Assembly: GCA_003857395.1 (NCBI GenBank)
Contig: RPRC01000111.1
Coordinates: forward strand, 1 to 28,996
DNA: 28,996 nt
Source of the DNA: Geobacter sp.
GTDB lineage: Bacteria; Desulfobacterota; Desulfuromonadia; Geobacterales; Geobacteraceae
Direction of reading: 5' to 3'
Shown here: piece by piece, positions 8,425 through 17,307 of the stretch
How positions within the stretch are numbered: position 1 is the stretch's first letter
How the letters are laid out: each line of letters opens with the position of its first letter
Notes under the pieces: generated by a model
The model's input: the letters and a program-made list of their open reading frames with translations, nothing else
Database searches by the model: none
Told to the model about the DNA's origin: nothing
Made by a program: the position numbers and the translations under genes

Positions 8425-8528
8425 AGGATTCCCAGGGTACTGCAGAGCTGAAATTCAGGCAACGAATTCACCAGGTCTAGTGAAGACTCAGCAAATACGT
8501 CCAGACACAGTGGAAGGGCAGTCATCAA

Positions 8529-8891
8529 TTATTGAAGTATCTCTAGTATGCGAGAAGAAGACTGTCGCAGGACATATCTCCCCTTACCATAGTTACCGTC
8601 GACGAGGAGGGCAAGTATCACAAATAAATCATTATCAAGAACGCGAATAATTACGCGGGAAACATCGGTGTTGATTGATATTTCTTCCATTATTCCTGAA
8701 CCAAGAACATCTACTGCTTTCCTGACTTCTTTAAGCACTGTAGCATATTCCACCGATAATACCTGCAAATCGATGGGAGAACCCTCGCAAATATATTCAT
8801 CAAGCGGAATACCATCATAACCCATCACTATCGCGCCGAGCGCACCATCGACATTTTCGACTATTTCCCGCAACACTGACTTTATCGACAT
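8529..8891 (-). CDS. Roadblock/LC7 domain protein (MglB-like)
   Basis: A 120-residue single-domain protein of the roadblock/LC7 superfamily. Members such as MglB act as GTPase-activating partners of Ras-like MglA in polarity and gliding or pilus motility. The pattern MSIKSVLREIVENVDGALGAIVMGYDGIPLDEY, then alternating hydrophobic strands (RVIIRVLDNDLFVILALLVDG) and a C-terminal helix, is typical. The chosen ATG has GGAGG 8-9 bases before it; the frame stays open 30 bases further up without a better site. It overlaps the TPR gene by 10 bases, implying coupled expression and perhaps interaction. No MglA-type GTPase is in the window, so the partner and role are unknown. Confidence 0.85.
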   Translation of the reverse strand: MSIKSVLREIVENVDGALGAIVMGYDGIPLDEYICEGSPIDLQVLSVEYATVLKEVRKAVDVLGSGIMEEISINTDVSRVIIRVLDNDLFVILALLVDGNYGKGRYVLRQSSSRILEILQ

Positions 8892-9844
8892 TCTTGTCTC
8901 CTCCTGATAGCATCTAGCCATAATCCCAGTGAATCCAGGATTTTCTCATCGCAACCCTTATCATCGGGGAGCAGATACCCGGAATCGTCTCCGGGTAAAT
9001 CTGTCGAAGAAGCAGCCAGATTTAATCCAGATTTCACTTTTCCCAAACGATTTGACAAATCTGTTACCCGCTCTTTCAGCGTAGGGCTCTCCGGATCTTT
9101 GTTCATAAGATCGGTATATACTTCCAATGCCCTTTCGTAAAAGCCCTGTCCTTCATACAATTCTGCAAGGGTAACGGTCGCCAAAGGGAGTATCCCGGAT
9201 TCTGAATCAGGCATTTCATCTTCCGGCAGAGTATCTTCGGATGAACTTGACAGGGTCTGAACGCCATCAAGATCTGCACATGAACGCGCATCATCAAGTA
9301 CCAGTGAAGAGAATGTCTGCTCAGCTTCAGCCAAACATGAATCACCAGAAGCCTCTGCAGCACCAGCATCTTCCCTCATATTCATAGGAGAAGGAGAAAG
9401 AAATTCGCTGTCCCTGGATGCCTGCATCGAGCGTTGCAAGACCTCTAAAGCAAGAGAACTCTCAGTATCTTCAGGATTAAAACTGACCAGAATTTGCAAA
9501 GCACGTTCTGCGGCAAACAGGTTCCCTTCCTCCTGATAAATCTGACTGAGAAGTCTTTGTGCAAGCAAGTTCTCGGGCGTTGCCAAAACAACCTTCTCGA
9601 GCGAAGCCTTGGCCTCCTCCCTGTTACCCTTTTCAGAAAGTGCGCGCCCAAGAGCCATAAAACCACCGACATACTCCGGGTGAATTTCTATGCCCTTTTT
9701 GGCAACCGATACTGCATCATCTAACAGGCCGAGCTTTCGATACAACTCAGACAACGGAGCGAAACAATAGGATCGCGGGTCCTTTGCCAAGATGTCCTCA
9801 TATTTTTTTATATCCGCCCAGAAAGAGGTTGATTCCTTTTCCAT
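8882..9844 (-). CDS. Tetratricopeptide repeat protein
   Basis: A 320-residue cytoplasmic TPR protein of unknown function. About three repeats fill residues 10-135, with the usual W/L-G-Y-A-F/P spacing (SELYRKLGLLDDAVSVAKKG, MALGRALSEKGNREEAKASL, LLSQIYQEEGNLFAAERAL). A low-complexity acidic and serine-rich region lies near residues 140-220, followed by another repeat (LAELYEGQGFYERALEVYTD) and a short tail. No signal peptide or membrane helix is seen. It begins 2 bases after aroB and overlaps the roadblock gene by 10, so it is firmly in the shikimate operon. Its likely role is as a scaffold, with the roadblock protein the most obvious candidate partner (inference from overlap only). Confidence 0.85.
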   Translation of the reverse strand: MEKESTSFWADIKKYEDILAKDPRSYCFAPLSELYRKLGLLDDAVSVAKKGIEIHPEYVGGFMALGRALSEKGNREEAKASLEKVVLATPENLLAQRLLSQIYQEEGNLFAAERALQILVSFNPEDTESSLALEVLQRSMQASRDSEFLSPSPMNMREDAGAAEASGDSCLAEAEQTFSSLVLDDARSCADLDGVQTLSSSSEDTLPEDEMPDSESGILPLATVTLAELYEGQGFYERALEVYTDLMNKDPESPTLKERVTDLSNRLGKVKSGLNLAASSTDLPGDDSGYLLPDDKGCDEKILDSLGLWLDAIRRRQECR

Positions 9845-9846
9845 CG

Positions 9847-10935
9847 TTACACCTCACCTCGAACAACCTGCAGCAGGAAGTCCCAGTCAGATACGTTTTC
9901 AATGACGGAATCACCTATTCCCTTATTAAAAACGAAGTTAATACCTCGTGACCGCATCTTTTTATCTTTCAGCAATGCCTGATAATATTGATCGACGGGA
10001 AAAGGAACAAGGTCAACAGGTAAGCCAAGAGATTTCAAAAGGTCGACGATAGATTCTGTATCGTGCTGCTCAGCATATCCCTTCAACGCGGAAAGCCTTG
10101 CGGCCTGCACCATCCCGATTGCTACGGCTTCACCGTGCAAAAAAGACGTGTAGTTGGTAAGTCGCTCAATGGCATGGGCAAACGTATGGCCATAATTGAG
10201 AACAGCTCGATAGCCGCCCTCTTTTTCATCCCGCTCGACAACCGAGGCTTTCAGAGTACAAGAAATTCTGATTACCTCCTGGAGACAATCCCTATCACGT
10301 TTGAGGAGATTCTCAACATTTCCGGCTATATATCTGAAAAAATCTCCGTCACAAACCACACCATATTTCAAGACTTCTGCCAGTCCACTCACATAATCCC
10401 TCTCGGGTAAGGTTGACAAGGTCTCGGTGTCGATGAGTACCAGGCTTGGTTGATAAAAAGAACCAATCAGGTTTTTTCCCAGCGCATGGTTAATACCGGT
10501 TTTGCCACCTACGCTGCTGTCCACCTGCGCCAACAAAGTTGTCGGCACCTGAACAAAAGGGATTCCCCGCAGAAAAGTTGAAGCAGCAAAACCTGTAACA
10601 TCGCCGACCACCCCCCCTCCAAGTGCAACAAGGAAGGAATCTCGGCCCAGACCAGCCTCGAGAAGAGCATCATAAATACCATTAAGAGTTACGGAATTCT
10701 TAAACGACTCACCGTCAGGGATTTCAACCAGATGTGTGAAAAAACCTGCATTCTCAAGGGATGCTTTTACCGTTTCGGCATAAAACCGTCCAACGGTGGA
10801 ATTAGTAACAATTGCTGCCGTGGAACCAAGTACAAGTTCGTTGCACTTCTCGCCCAAAGCGGAAAGGAGTCCATTCCCGATTTGGATAGTGTAACTCCTC
10901 TCTCCAAGGCTCACCAGAAGCTTTTGCAAATTCAC
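9847..10935 (-). CDS. aroB: 3-dehydroquinate synthase
   Basis: NAD- and Zn-dependent cyclisation of DAHP to 3-dehydroquinate, the second shikimate step. The 362 residues contain the nucleotide-binding stretch LVALGGGVVGDVTGFAAS, then VPTTLLAQVDSSVGGKTGIN, and the three metal-ligand contexts SGLAEVLKYG (Glu), NYGHTFAHAIE (His) and LHGEAVAIGM (His). The start is a GTG that shares bases with the aroK stop (GTGA). GAGG lies very close (3 bases), and the N-terminal strand pattern fits. It is in the compact aroC-aroK-aroB unit. Confidence 0.96.
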   Translation of the reverse strand: MNLQKLLVSLGERSYTIQIGNGLLSALGEKCNELVLGSTAAIVTNSTVGRFYAETVKASLENAGFFTHLVEIPDGESFKNSVTLNGIYDALLEAGLGRDSFLVALGGGVVGDVTGFAASTFLRGIPFVQVPTTLLAQVDSSVGGKTGINHALGKNLIGSFYQPSLVLIDTETLSTLPERDYVSGLAEVLKYGVVCDGDFFRYIAGNVENLLKRDRDCLQEVIRISCTLKASVVERDEKEGGYRAVLNYGHTFAHAIERLTNYTSFLHGEAVAIGMVQAARLSALKGYAEQHDTESIVDLLKSLGLPVDLVPFPVDQYYQALLKDKKMRSRGINFVFNKGIGDSVIENVSDWDFLLQVVRGEV

Positions 10936-11444
10936 GCACCTCTTTCAAGAAAATTCAGGATATCACGGGCAACATCTTCTACATTTTTTCCATCAGTGTC
11001 AATTCTAATGTTGGCCTCAGCATAGAACAACTCACGTTGCTGAAGCAGATTTTGTATCTGCGGGAGATTCTTTGACTCACGAAGCAGGGGTCTTTCTTCA
11101 TCAGCGTGAAGTCTCTGTAGAATCGTTTCCGGGGAAGCCACAAGATTAATGACAACTCCCGCATTTTTCATGAGATCACGGTTTTCCTTGGTGATAACGG
11201 CACCGCCCCCCGTTGAGACCACTTGGGAGGATTGTTGCAAAACAGCTCTCAACATTGCTGATTCCACTTCTCGAAAATAACCTTCACCCTGGCTGGCGAA
11301 TATGGAGTTTATGGATTGACCTTCCTTTTGAACGATAACTGAATCAAGATCACAGAAAGTATAGTGCAATTGTTCAGCTAAAAACCTTCCAACAGTACTT
11401 TTACCAGTACCCATAAAACCGGTTAAAATGATATTTTGTGTCAT
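10932..11444 (-). CDS. aroK: Shikimate kinase
   Basis: Phosphorylates shikimate at the 3-hydroxyl using ATP, the fifth pathway step. The 170 residues hold the Walker A loop GFMGTGKST (residues 9-17), the shikimate-binding FCDLDSVIV Asp, GYFREVES with its conserved Arg and Glu, STGGGAV, and the lid ADEERPLL. Length is normal. The ATG overlaps the aroC stop (ATGA), and its own stop overlaps the aroB GTG, giving a tightly coupled trio. Confidence 0.96.
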   Translation of the reverse strand: MTQNIILTGFMGTGKSTVGRFLAEQLHYTFCDLDSVIVQKEGQSINSIFASQGEGYFREVESAMLRAVLQQSSQVVSTGGGAVITKENRDLMKNAGVVINLVASPETILQRLHADEERPLLRESKNLPQIQNLLQQRELFYAEANIRIDTDGKNVEDVARDILNFLERGA

Positions 11445-12622
11445 ATGGCCTTCAGATACTCTAGGTAGGCATCATAATTTCTGCGAATTTCTTCCATTGA
11501 ATCGCCACCGAACTTCTCCAGAAAAGCATTGGCTAACTCAATGGCAACAACTGCCTCCGCAATCACGGTAGCAGCTGGAACCGCGCAGACATCGGATCTC
11601 TCCACTGTTGCTTCGATTGGTTCCCGAGTAGCTATATCAACCGACATGAGCGGCTTGTACAGAGTGGGGATCGGCTTCATCGCGGCGCGAACAACAATAT
11701 CCTCGCCATTGGTGATCCCACCTTCGATTCCACCGGCATTATTGGTTTTTCTGTAGTAACCAATCCGTTCGCCATGGGTAATACGTGACGAATCGTAATA
11801 GATTTCATCATGTACCTGTGACCCAGGTCTCCGGGCTGTTTCAAACCCCATACCGATTTCAACACCCTTAAAAGCCTGAATGCTCATAATTGCCATTGCC
11901 AGTCGCGCATCGATTTTACGGTCCCACTGGATATGCGAGCCGAGACCTACCGGTACTCCGGTAGCAGTTACTTCAACGATGCCACCGACTGAATCACCGG
12001 CTTCACGCGCATTATCCACGAGTGATTTCATTCGCTTGTCAGCAGATGCATCATAGGTATAAAATTCTGAAGAAGAGATCATTTCCTTCAGCATTTCAAT
12101 CGACACATCGGGTCGATCGGTAGAGATTCCGCCAAGTTCAGCCACATAACCATAGACAGTTACCCCAAATTCGGAGAGGAAGCTCTTGGCCAGCGTGCCA
12201 GCAGCAACCCTAATAGCGGTTTCTCTCGCGCTGGAGCGCTCTAGAATGTTTCTAACATCCTTCTGATTATATTTAATCACCCCAGCTAAATCAGCATGCC
12301 CAGGCCGTGAACGTGTGACTCGAATCTTGTCTTCACGGGATTCTTCTCGCGGAGACATTTTATCACTCCAGTTTTCCCAGTCACGATTTTTGATACTGAG
12401 AGTGATGGGTGAACCAATTGTTTCCCCCCAGCGAACTCCGGAAAGAATTTCCACAGAATCCTTTTCGATCTGCATCCTCCCGCCACGGCCGTACCCACCC
12501 TGTCTTCTGGCAAGGTCGGCATTAATATGTTCATATGATATTTTCAGTCCGGCAGGGAAACCTTCAATAATAGTAGTAAGTTGAGGTCCATGTGACTCTC
12601 CGGCTGTAAGGTAGCGTATCAT
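11441..12622 (-). CDS. aroC: Chorismate synthase
   Basis: FMN-dependent removal of phosphate from EPSP to give chorismate, the last common aromatic precursor. The 393 residues begin [15 protein letters not shown] and carry [12 protein letters not shown], the [15 protein letters not shown] signature, [15 protein letters not shown] and [21 protein letters not shown]. All are typical of the long bifunctional-length class. Two adjacent in-frame ATGs exist (12625 and 12622). GGAG is 2 bases from the first and 5 from the second, so the second is chosen. It is the first gene of the metabolic run. The 165 bases upstream (12626-12790) show only a weak hairpin. Confidence 0.96.
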   Translation of the reverse strand: MIRYLTAGESHGPQLTTIIEGFPAGLKISYEHINADLARRQGGYGRGGRMQIEKDSVEILSGVRWGETIGSPITLSIKNRDWENWSDKMSPREESREDKIRVTRSRPGHADLAGVIKYNQKDVRNILERSSARETAIRVAAGTLAKSFLSEFGVTVYGYVAELGGISTDRPDVSIEMLKEMISSSEFYTYDASADKRMKSLVDNAREAGDSVGGIVEVTATGVPVGLGSHIQWDRKIDARLAMAIMSIQAFKGVEIGMGFETARRPGSQVHDEIYYDSSRITHGERIGYYRKTNNAGGIEGGITNGEDIVVRAAMKPIPTLYKPLMSVDIATREPIEATVERSDVCAVPAATVIAEAVVAIELANAFLEKFGGDSMEEIRRNYDAYLEYLKAI

Positions 12623-12732
12623 CATTTCTCCGTAATCATGGGGATTAGTATGTCACAAGCTCGAAGACTCATCAAGAGTCAGCATTTCCAGCCTGATTAC
12701 ATATATATCAACTTTATCAATAAACAAAGAAA

Positions 12733-12761
12733 GGAAATATCGGCAATTTGCCAACATTTCC
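12733..12761 (-). terminator. Possible terminator after the unknown lipoprotein
   Basis: On the minus strand GGAAAT pairs with ATTTCC around an inner GGC-AAATT-GCC hairpin, followed by the T-rich stretch TTTCTTTGTTT. It lies about 30 bases after the lipoprotein stop. The stem is interrupted by an internal loop, so confidence is limited. Confidence 0.4.
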
Positions 12762-12790
12762 CTTCAAAGATAGTGCCTCGTAACAAACAG

Positions 12791-13351
12791 TTATTTTGTC
12801 AAAATAAGTTCAATTGTAGCTGCACACGTCATCGGTGTATTCGTAGTGTCCTCGTTCATATTAAAAGTAACAGTTGCCGCATACGGAAGATCAAATCCAC
12901 TATTTAGCAGTGAAGTTATGGCAGTATTGCCTTGAACGCCCACGATCGAGGTGAAGATCATAATATCTGTTAAATCAAGAGTCCCACCAGCAGTTACAAC
13001 TCCGCCGACCGCTCTATGGTAGACCGTGCCTATCGGAGGAGAAAGTGCATGGGTAGTAGAATTATATTCAAGTGGGACATAACTGACATCTATACTATTA
13101 ACTGTTACCGGAGAGGGACTAAGCGCACCGCTAAAGATGGTGCTCGTCAAGGTAAAACTGGCAGTAGCTGGGGTAAAGGTACCACTGCTGTAATTTGAGA
13201 AAGCAGATACTGATGTACCATCTGCAATAGATGCTAATATGGAAACAGTTGCTCCCGTAGCAGTTGAATCTGACGAACCAGAACCACCACAACCACTAAC
13301 GAATAAGGATAAGGCAAGTGAAGCCAAAATAAAGACCGACATTTTTTTCAT
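12791..13351 (-). CDS. Lipoprotein of unknown function
   Basis: A 186-residue predicted lipoprotein. The signal peptide MKKMSVFILASLALSLFVSGC has a lipobox FVSGC with the lipidated Cys at position 21, followed by a Gly/Ser spacer (GGSGSSDSTATG). The mature part is Thr/Ser/Val-rich with predicted beta strands and no recognised enzyme motif. The segment LDLTDIMIFTSIVGVQGNTAITSLLNSGFDLPY resembles an extracellular beta-sandwich of the kind bound to outer membranes, but I do not recognise the family. GGAGG lies 8 bases before the ATG. It sits 88 bases after pilQ on the same strand, so it may be the last gene of the pilus operon. A possible role with the PilQ secretin is inferred from position only. 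Confidence 0.8.
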   Translation of the reverse strand: MKKMSVFILASLALSLFVSGCGGSGSSDSTATGATVSILASIADGTSVSAFSNYSSGTFTPATASFTLTSTIFSGALSPSPVTVNSIDVSYVPLEYNSTTHALSPPIGTVYHRAVGGVVTAGGTLDLTDIMIFTSIVGVQGNTAITSLLNSGFDLPYAATVTFNMNEDTTNTPMTCAATIELILTK

Positions 13352-13439
13352 TTTTACTAACCTCCACTAATGGGTAACATTTATTTTTATGTAATCGTCA
13401 AAGCTTATGATTTCATTCTTACCGAAACTCTGCAGCATC

Positions 13440-16127
13440 TCAACTAACTATTTTAGGAGTAATAAATATCAGCAGCTCACTTTTTGTTTTGTTCTGGTTG
13501 TTCGATTTAAACAACCATCCAAGCAATGGGATGTCCTTCAAGAAAGGTACACCGCTATCGGTATTACTATCCGAATCAACATAGATGCCACCAATAACAG
13601 TTGTCTCTCCGCTTTGTACCAATAGCTCTGTGGTTGCCTCCTTTTTATTGATCGGAGGTGCAACACCGGTTGCAGCACTTCCCGCCGAATTATTCGTCGC
13701 TTTAATTTTCATTGAAACGCTGCCATCAGAAGTAATATGTGGTGTAACCTCTAACGTTAATGCAGCTTCGACAAACTCTGTCTTTGTTCCTTCAGCGGAA
13801 ACAGTCGAGTAAGGTATCATCTGGCCTTGGGATATTTTCGCGGACTTATTATTCAAAGTAACAACTTTAGGTGTTGATATAATTTTCACCTGGCCGGCTT
13901 CTGCTGCGGCTGACAGTCTGAGGTCAACCTGAACATTGCTGGTCAATTTACCAAATGAAAGTCCAAGCGCTCCTCCTGCTGCTGTAGCGGCTGGTAATCC
14001 TGTGGTATTAGCAACATTCGTAACAATCCCGCCAAATCCGGTATCAAGGCTGTTAAGACCGAACAGGGAAGCAGATCCATCGCGATAATGGATTCCCCAT
14101 TGTATCCCGAGATCCTGGGAAAAAGTAGAACTGGCCTCCACAATCCGAGCTTCTATAAGAACCTGCTTCTCAGGTATATCGAGTGCCTTCAACAGATTCG
14201 CCATTTTTTCTATAGCAGGTTCAACATCAGTTACTATTACCCTGTTGGTACGACTATCAACAGAAATGGTACCTCGTTCGCTTTTGAAGGACTGAAACTG
14301 TCCGGCAACATCAGATACCGATGCATAATTTATGTCAAATATTCTCGTTCTAAGTTCAAGCGTCCGCTCAAAAGCGCGAGTAGCAGCCAGTTCCTCATCA
14401 GCTAGCGACACCATTTTACTTTTGGGTTTGATCAGAACAATATTCCCTTCCCGCTTCATCCCCAAACCTTTGGTTTCAAGGATGACGTCCAACGCCTGAT
14501 CCCAGGGCACATTTACAAGTTTAATACTGATTGTCCCTGAAACGTCATCACCTACAAGAAAATTCAAATTACTTACTTCCGCAATTAATTGAAATATCTT
14601 TCTAACATCTGCGTCTGCAAATTCAAGAGTAACTTTTTTCCCGGTATAGGTTTTCCTGCCAAAACGCTTATCAGCTTCATTCTGAATATATATTTGTTTA
14701 TTCTGGTCTGTTTTACGTATGGCCACCTTTTCAGAAGGCTGTGTAATTTTTGATGAAGAAACAATTATGGGAATACGTTCTGCAGGAACTTCCGCTGATG
14801 CATACGTCTGAGGTGGATTGGTAATGTCGAGGTTAAAAACATTACCTTCTTTTTTCAAAGAATAAGAAGCATCCTCTCGCAATGCAACCTGAATCTTGGC
14901 ATCTTGACGACCTTTAATCCTTACTTGATACGGTGTTATTTTCTTGACTACACTCGCAAAGGCACTTGTATCAAAAGGACGCTGTAGATGTTTTGGAAGC
15001 CCGCACTTTGTAAAAGTGAGCATCAAACCATCAGATATTCTTGTCGGCCCCGTTACGTCACACTCTCCATTTAGCGTGACCGAGACACGAGATACGTCAG
15101 AAAGCATCTTGAAATCGACAGCTTCAATACCAGAAACACTTTTAACAACCGGTTTTATCACCGATGTTTCAGGGGGAGATACATTCATGGCAGCTGTGCT
15201 GTTTTGTAAGGGAACTCTTGGTTGCTCACTAAAACAGACCATCAACCCAGTATCTGTTTTTTCAATAGTAAAGGCAGGAAAAGCAGTTTTCAGCGAATCG
15301 AATACAATTCTTACTTTATTCGGATAGGTGCCGAGACGGGCATTTTCGACACCGAAGCTGTTAAGAGCTATTGTTTTAGGAGCAACTGAATTCTTCACAT
15401 TATAAAGATCAAGAACCAGCCGCTGGGGATTAGATAATTCGAAGTACTTGTATTTATCGACCTTCAATCCGGTATTAATTGCGATGCCGTTACTTGTAAC
15501 ATCCAGGGAAGTCAACGTAGCCTCGGTAAAAGAAGGCAGAATCCCTCGATCATTATCATCAGGGGGAGGAACACTGGAAACCACTTGAGGTGCAGAATTC
15601 ATTTCATTTGCCGGAACAAGAGCAGGAACGACTGGAGTTGCATCAACAGGAGCAGATGAAATGCTATTTTCCACAACCGGCGTAGAGGGGATAGCAACTA
15701 ACAACTTTAACGTATCAGTTGCATCACTCGAAACAACGAACTCAACTGCTTCCGCAGTTTCGATGGTAAGCCTTGAGAGAGAACCACCCGTCAAATCGGT
15801 ACTTGTAAGATCAATCTTCTTAACTAATGAGTTTGCACCGAGTTGGGGAACGACTACCGTGCCAGGGCTAGTCTGGGACAAATCGATAACGGTTCGGTAC
15901 GGTCCGGTAAGAGAATATGAAGTGTAGGTAATTGGTTTATCGGCAGTGATTTCAATTTTGGTCTGATACCCCTCACCAGAAACAGTGATATCACGGAGAA
16001 TCACCATATTGCTACCAGACACACTATCCTCTTTGACGGAATAGGCATTTTGCGCACACCCGGTTACCAGAAATAGGCTCATTACGACTAGTAGCTTGAT
16101 TCTCTTGATTGCAGTGAATGCTCTCAT
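13440..16127 (-). CDS. pilQ: Type IV pilus secretin PilQ
   Basis: Outer-membrane channel through which the pilus passes. The 895 residues start with a signal peptide that has a lipobox-like FLVTGC (C24). AMIN-type beta domains for peptidoglycan contact follow near residues 45-115 and 205-290, and a third related region near 330-440. The STN/N0 domain (TLEFADADVRKIFQLIAEVS) is near 495-560, the NolW/N1 domain (LRTRIFDINYASVSDVAGQF) near 590-680, and the secretin barrel covers about 690-893, ending FKSNNQNKTKSELLIFITPKIV. The VPFLKDIPLLGWLF signature is present. AGGAGA precedes the ATG. It follows pilP by 12 bases as last of the pilMNOPQ set. The lipobox could mean that PilQ here is itself a lipoprotein. 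Confidence 0.96.
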   Translation of the reverse strand: MRAFTAIKRIKLLVVMSLFLVTGCAQNAYSVKEDSVSGSNMVILRDITVSGEGYQTKIEITADKPITYTSYSLTGPYRTVIDLSQTSPGTVVVPQLGANSLVKKIDLTSTDLTGGSLSRLTIETAEAVEFVVSSDATDTLKLLVAIPSTPVVENSISSAPVDATPVVPALVPANEMNSAPQVVSSVPPPDDNDRGILPSFTEATLTSLDVTSNGIAINTGLKVDKYKYFELSNPQRLVLDLYNVKNSVAPKTIALNSFGVENARLGTYPNKVRIVFDSLKTAFPAFTIEKTDTGLMVCFSEQPRVPLQNSTAAMNVSPPETSVIKPVVKSVSGIEAVDFKMLSDVSRVSVTLNGECDVTGPTRISDGLMLTFTKCGLPKHLQRPFDTSAFASVVKKITPYQVRIKGRQDAKIQVALREDASYSLKKEGNVFNLDITNPPQTYASAEVPAERIPIIVSSSKITQPSEKVAIRKTDQNKQIYIQNEADKRFGRKTYTGKKVTLEFADADVRKIFQLIAEVSNLNFLVGDDVSGTISIKLVNVPWDQALDVILETKGLGMKREGNIVLIKPKSKMVSLADEELAATRAFERTLELRTRIFDINYASVSDVAGQFQSFKSERGTISVDSRTNRVIVTDVEPAIEKMANLLKALDIPEKQVLIEARIVEASSTFSQDLGIQWGIHYRDGSASLFGLNSLDTGFGGIVTNVANTTGLPAATAAGGALGLSFGKLTSNVQVDLRLSAAAEAGQVKIISTPKVVTLNNKSAKISQGQMIPYSTVSAEGTKTEFVEAALTLEVTPHITSDGSVSMKIKATNNSAGSAATGVAPPINKKEATTELLVQSGETTVIGGIYVDSDSNTDSGVPFLKDIPLLGWLFKSNNQNKTKSELLIFITPKIVS

Positions 16128-16139
16128 CCGTGAATCTCC

Positions 16140-16681
16140 TTATTCTTTCTTGGGCAACATTAGCTTTGTTGTATTCCTGGTTAACTTACCTGCTTCATCA
16201 CGATACTGTTCAAACACCTCGATGTATGCAGAGGTAATTTTTATAATTTTGCCCTCATTACGTCCAATTTCCATACCGGCCTTAACTACATACGGTTTCC
16301 CTGTGGGGTCAACAATCAAGGCGCTATTTTCTTTGAGGCCAATTATGATACCTTTCACGCTAAATTGATTAAGTTCATAATTTAGTATTGGGATAATTTG
16401 TCCGAAGCGGTTCTTTTTCGGAGCAAGTGCCCCCACAGTCAATGCAGCATAGGGCTTAAAAGGGTCTTTCTTTGTGGTAAAGTCAACAGCCAAGGACGTC
16501 GGCGCCGCAGTCTGTGAGGAAGAAAGTTGTTGTTGAACAACGGCTTTTTCCCAACTGACTTCTTTGCCTGTGGGGTAGCCTTTGGCGGCGACTCTTTTTT
16601 GCCGCAGCCCACCAGACTCAGGGAGATCACAGCAAGAAAAACTGTCAAAATAACAACTTTATTTTTTCTGTTTCTTATCAT
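16140..16681 (-). CDS. pilP: Pilus assembly lipoprotein PilP, split by an apparent frameshift
   Basis: PilP links the inner-membrane PilN/PilO pair to the PilQ secretin. The N-terminal part (from the ATG at 16681) has a signal peptide with lipobox SLVGC (C26) and a KESPPKATPQAKK linker. The C-terminal part, in another frame from about 16545 on, reads AVVQQQLSSSQTAAPTSLAV and then the folded PilP domain (KDPFKPYAAL, GIIIGLKENSALIVDPTGK). The two join across a run of five A residues in the coding strand (16545-16549). One extra A gives a single 180-residue PilP of normal size. As written, the first frame runs on into an arginine-rich tail. The cause may be a sequencing error, a real mutation or ribosomal slippage. 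The gene start overlaps the pilO end by 23 bases, so the operon looks otherwise intact. Confidence 0.85.
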
Positions 16682-17261
16682 TTTTCTGCTCTTCCTTTTC
16701 CAGGAAACGGAATGTTGTAGCAAGACAAGTAACCTTCAATGAAGTTTGATTACCACTGCTTTTAATATCAGAAAATTTGACGTTGCTGATATTCATGATC
16801 CTAGGCAGATTACCCACTGCAGAAAAGAAATTACCAACACTGCTGAATGTCCCTGAAACGGTTATATCTACAGGAACGGCAGCATAGAAATCCTTCGGCT
16901 GTTCTGGTTTTGGGCGAAATACAAGAAAATCAAGGCCAGCCTTCTTGCCTTCATCTGTTACACTCGTAAGAAGCCCTGGAATTTCCCGCTCATTTGGAAG
17001 CTCAGTAAGCGCAGCATTAAGTTGCCGAGACAACTGCTCATACTCCTTTATCAGGATCGGCAGTCGTGCAGCAAGTATTCTGTTTTCTTGAACCTGCTGC
17101 TGAAGACCGGCTAATTTTTCGTCCAGTTTTTTCAGTTCTTTATATTTCGGCTGAATCAGTAAAAAGAAAAGCACGGTAACTTCAGCAAGAAGCAAAAGTA
17201 TCAATAAGGCAATTTTTTGCTTATTCGGAAGTTTTGCGATTTTATCAATTCCAAGGTCCAT
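16659..17261 (-). CDS. pilO: Type IV pilus inner-membrane protein PilO
   Basis: Partner of PilN in the periplasmic alignment complex. The 200 residues have a short cytoplasmic N-terminus, one membrane helix at about 18-37 (IALLILLLLAEVTVLFFLLI), a periplasmic coiled coil at about 40-90 (LKKLDEKLAGLQQQVQENR) and a C-terminal ferredoxin-like fold (FYAAVPVDITVSGTFSSVGNFFSAV) typical of PilO. GGGG lies 7 bases before the ATG. It follows pilN by 46 bases and overlaps pilP. The tail is lysine-rich (KKNDKKQKK). Confidence 0.94.
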   Translation of the reverse strand: MDLGIDKIAKLPNKQKIALLILLLLAEVTVLFFLLIQPKYKELKKLDEKLAGLQQQVQENRILAARLPILIKEYEQLSRQLNAALTELPNEREIPGLLTSVTDEGKKAGLDFLVFRPKPEQPKDFYAAVPVDITVSGTFSSVGNFFSAVGNLPRIMNISNVKFSDIKSSGNQTSLKVTCLATTFRFLEKEEQKNDKKQKK

Positions 17262-17307
17262 GATTTATCCCCGTAACAAATGTGGCAGCAGCATAAATAT
17301 CCAGCAA

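Noticed and set aside
16540..16552. Programmed -1 ribosomal slippage explaining the pilP break
   Set aside because: The tract G-AAA-AAG is not the full A-AAA-AAG slippery heptamer and no clear downstream hairpin was found. A missing A in a homopolymer is simpler. It stays an open option, not a claim.
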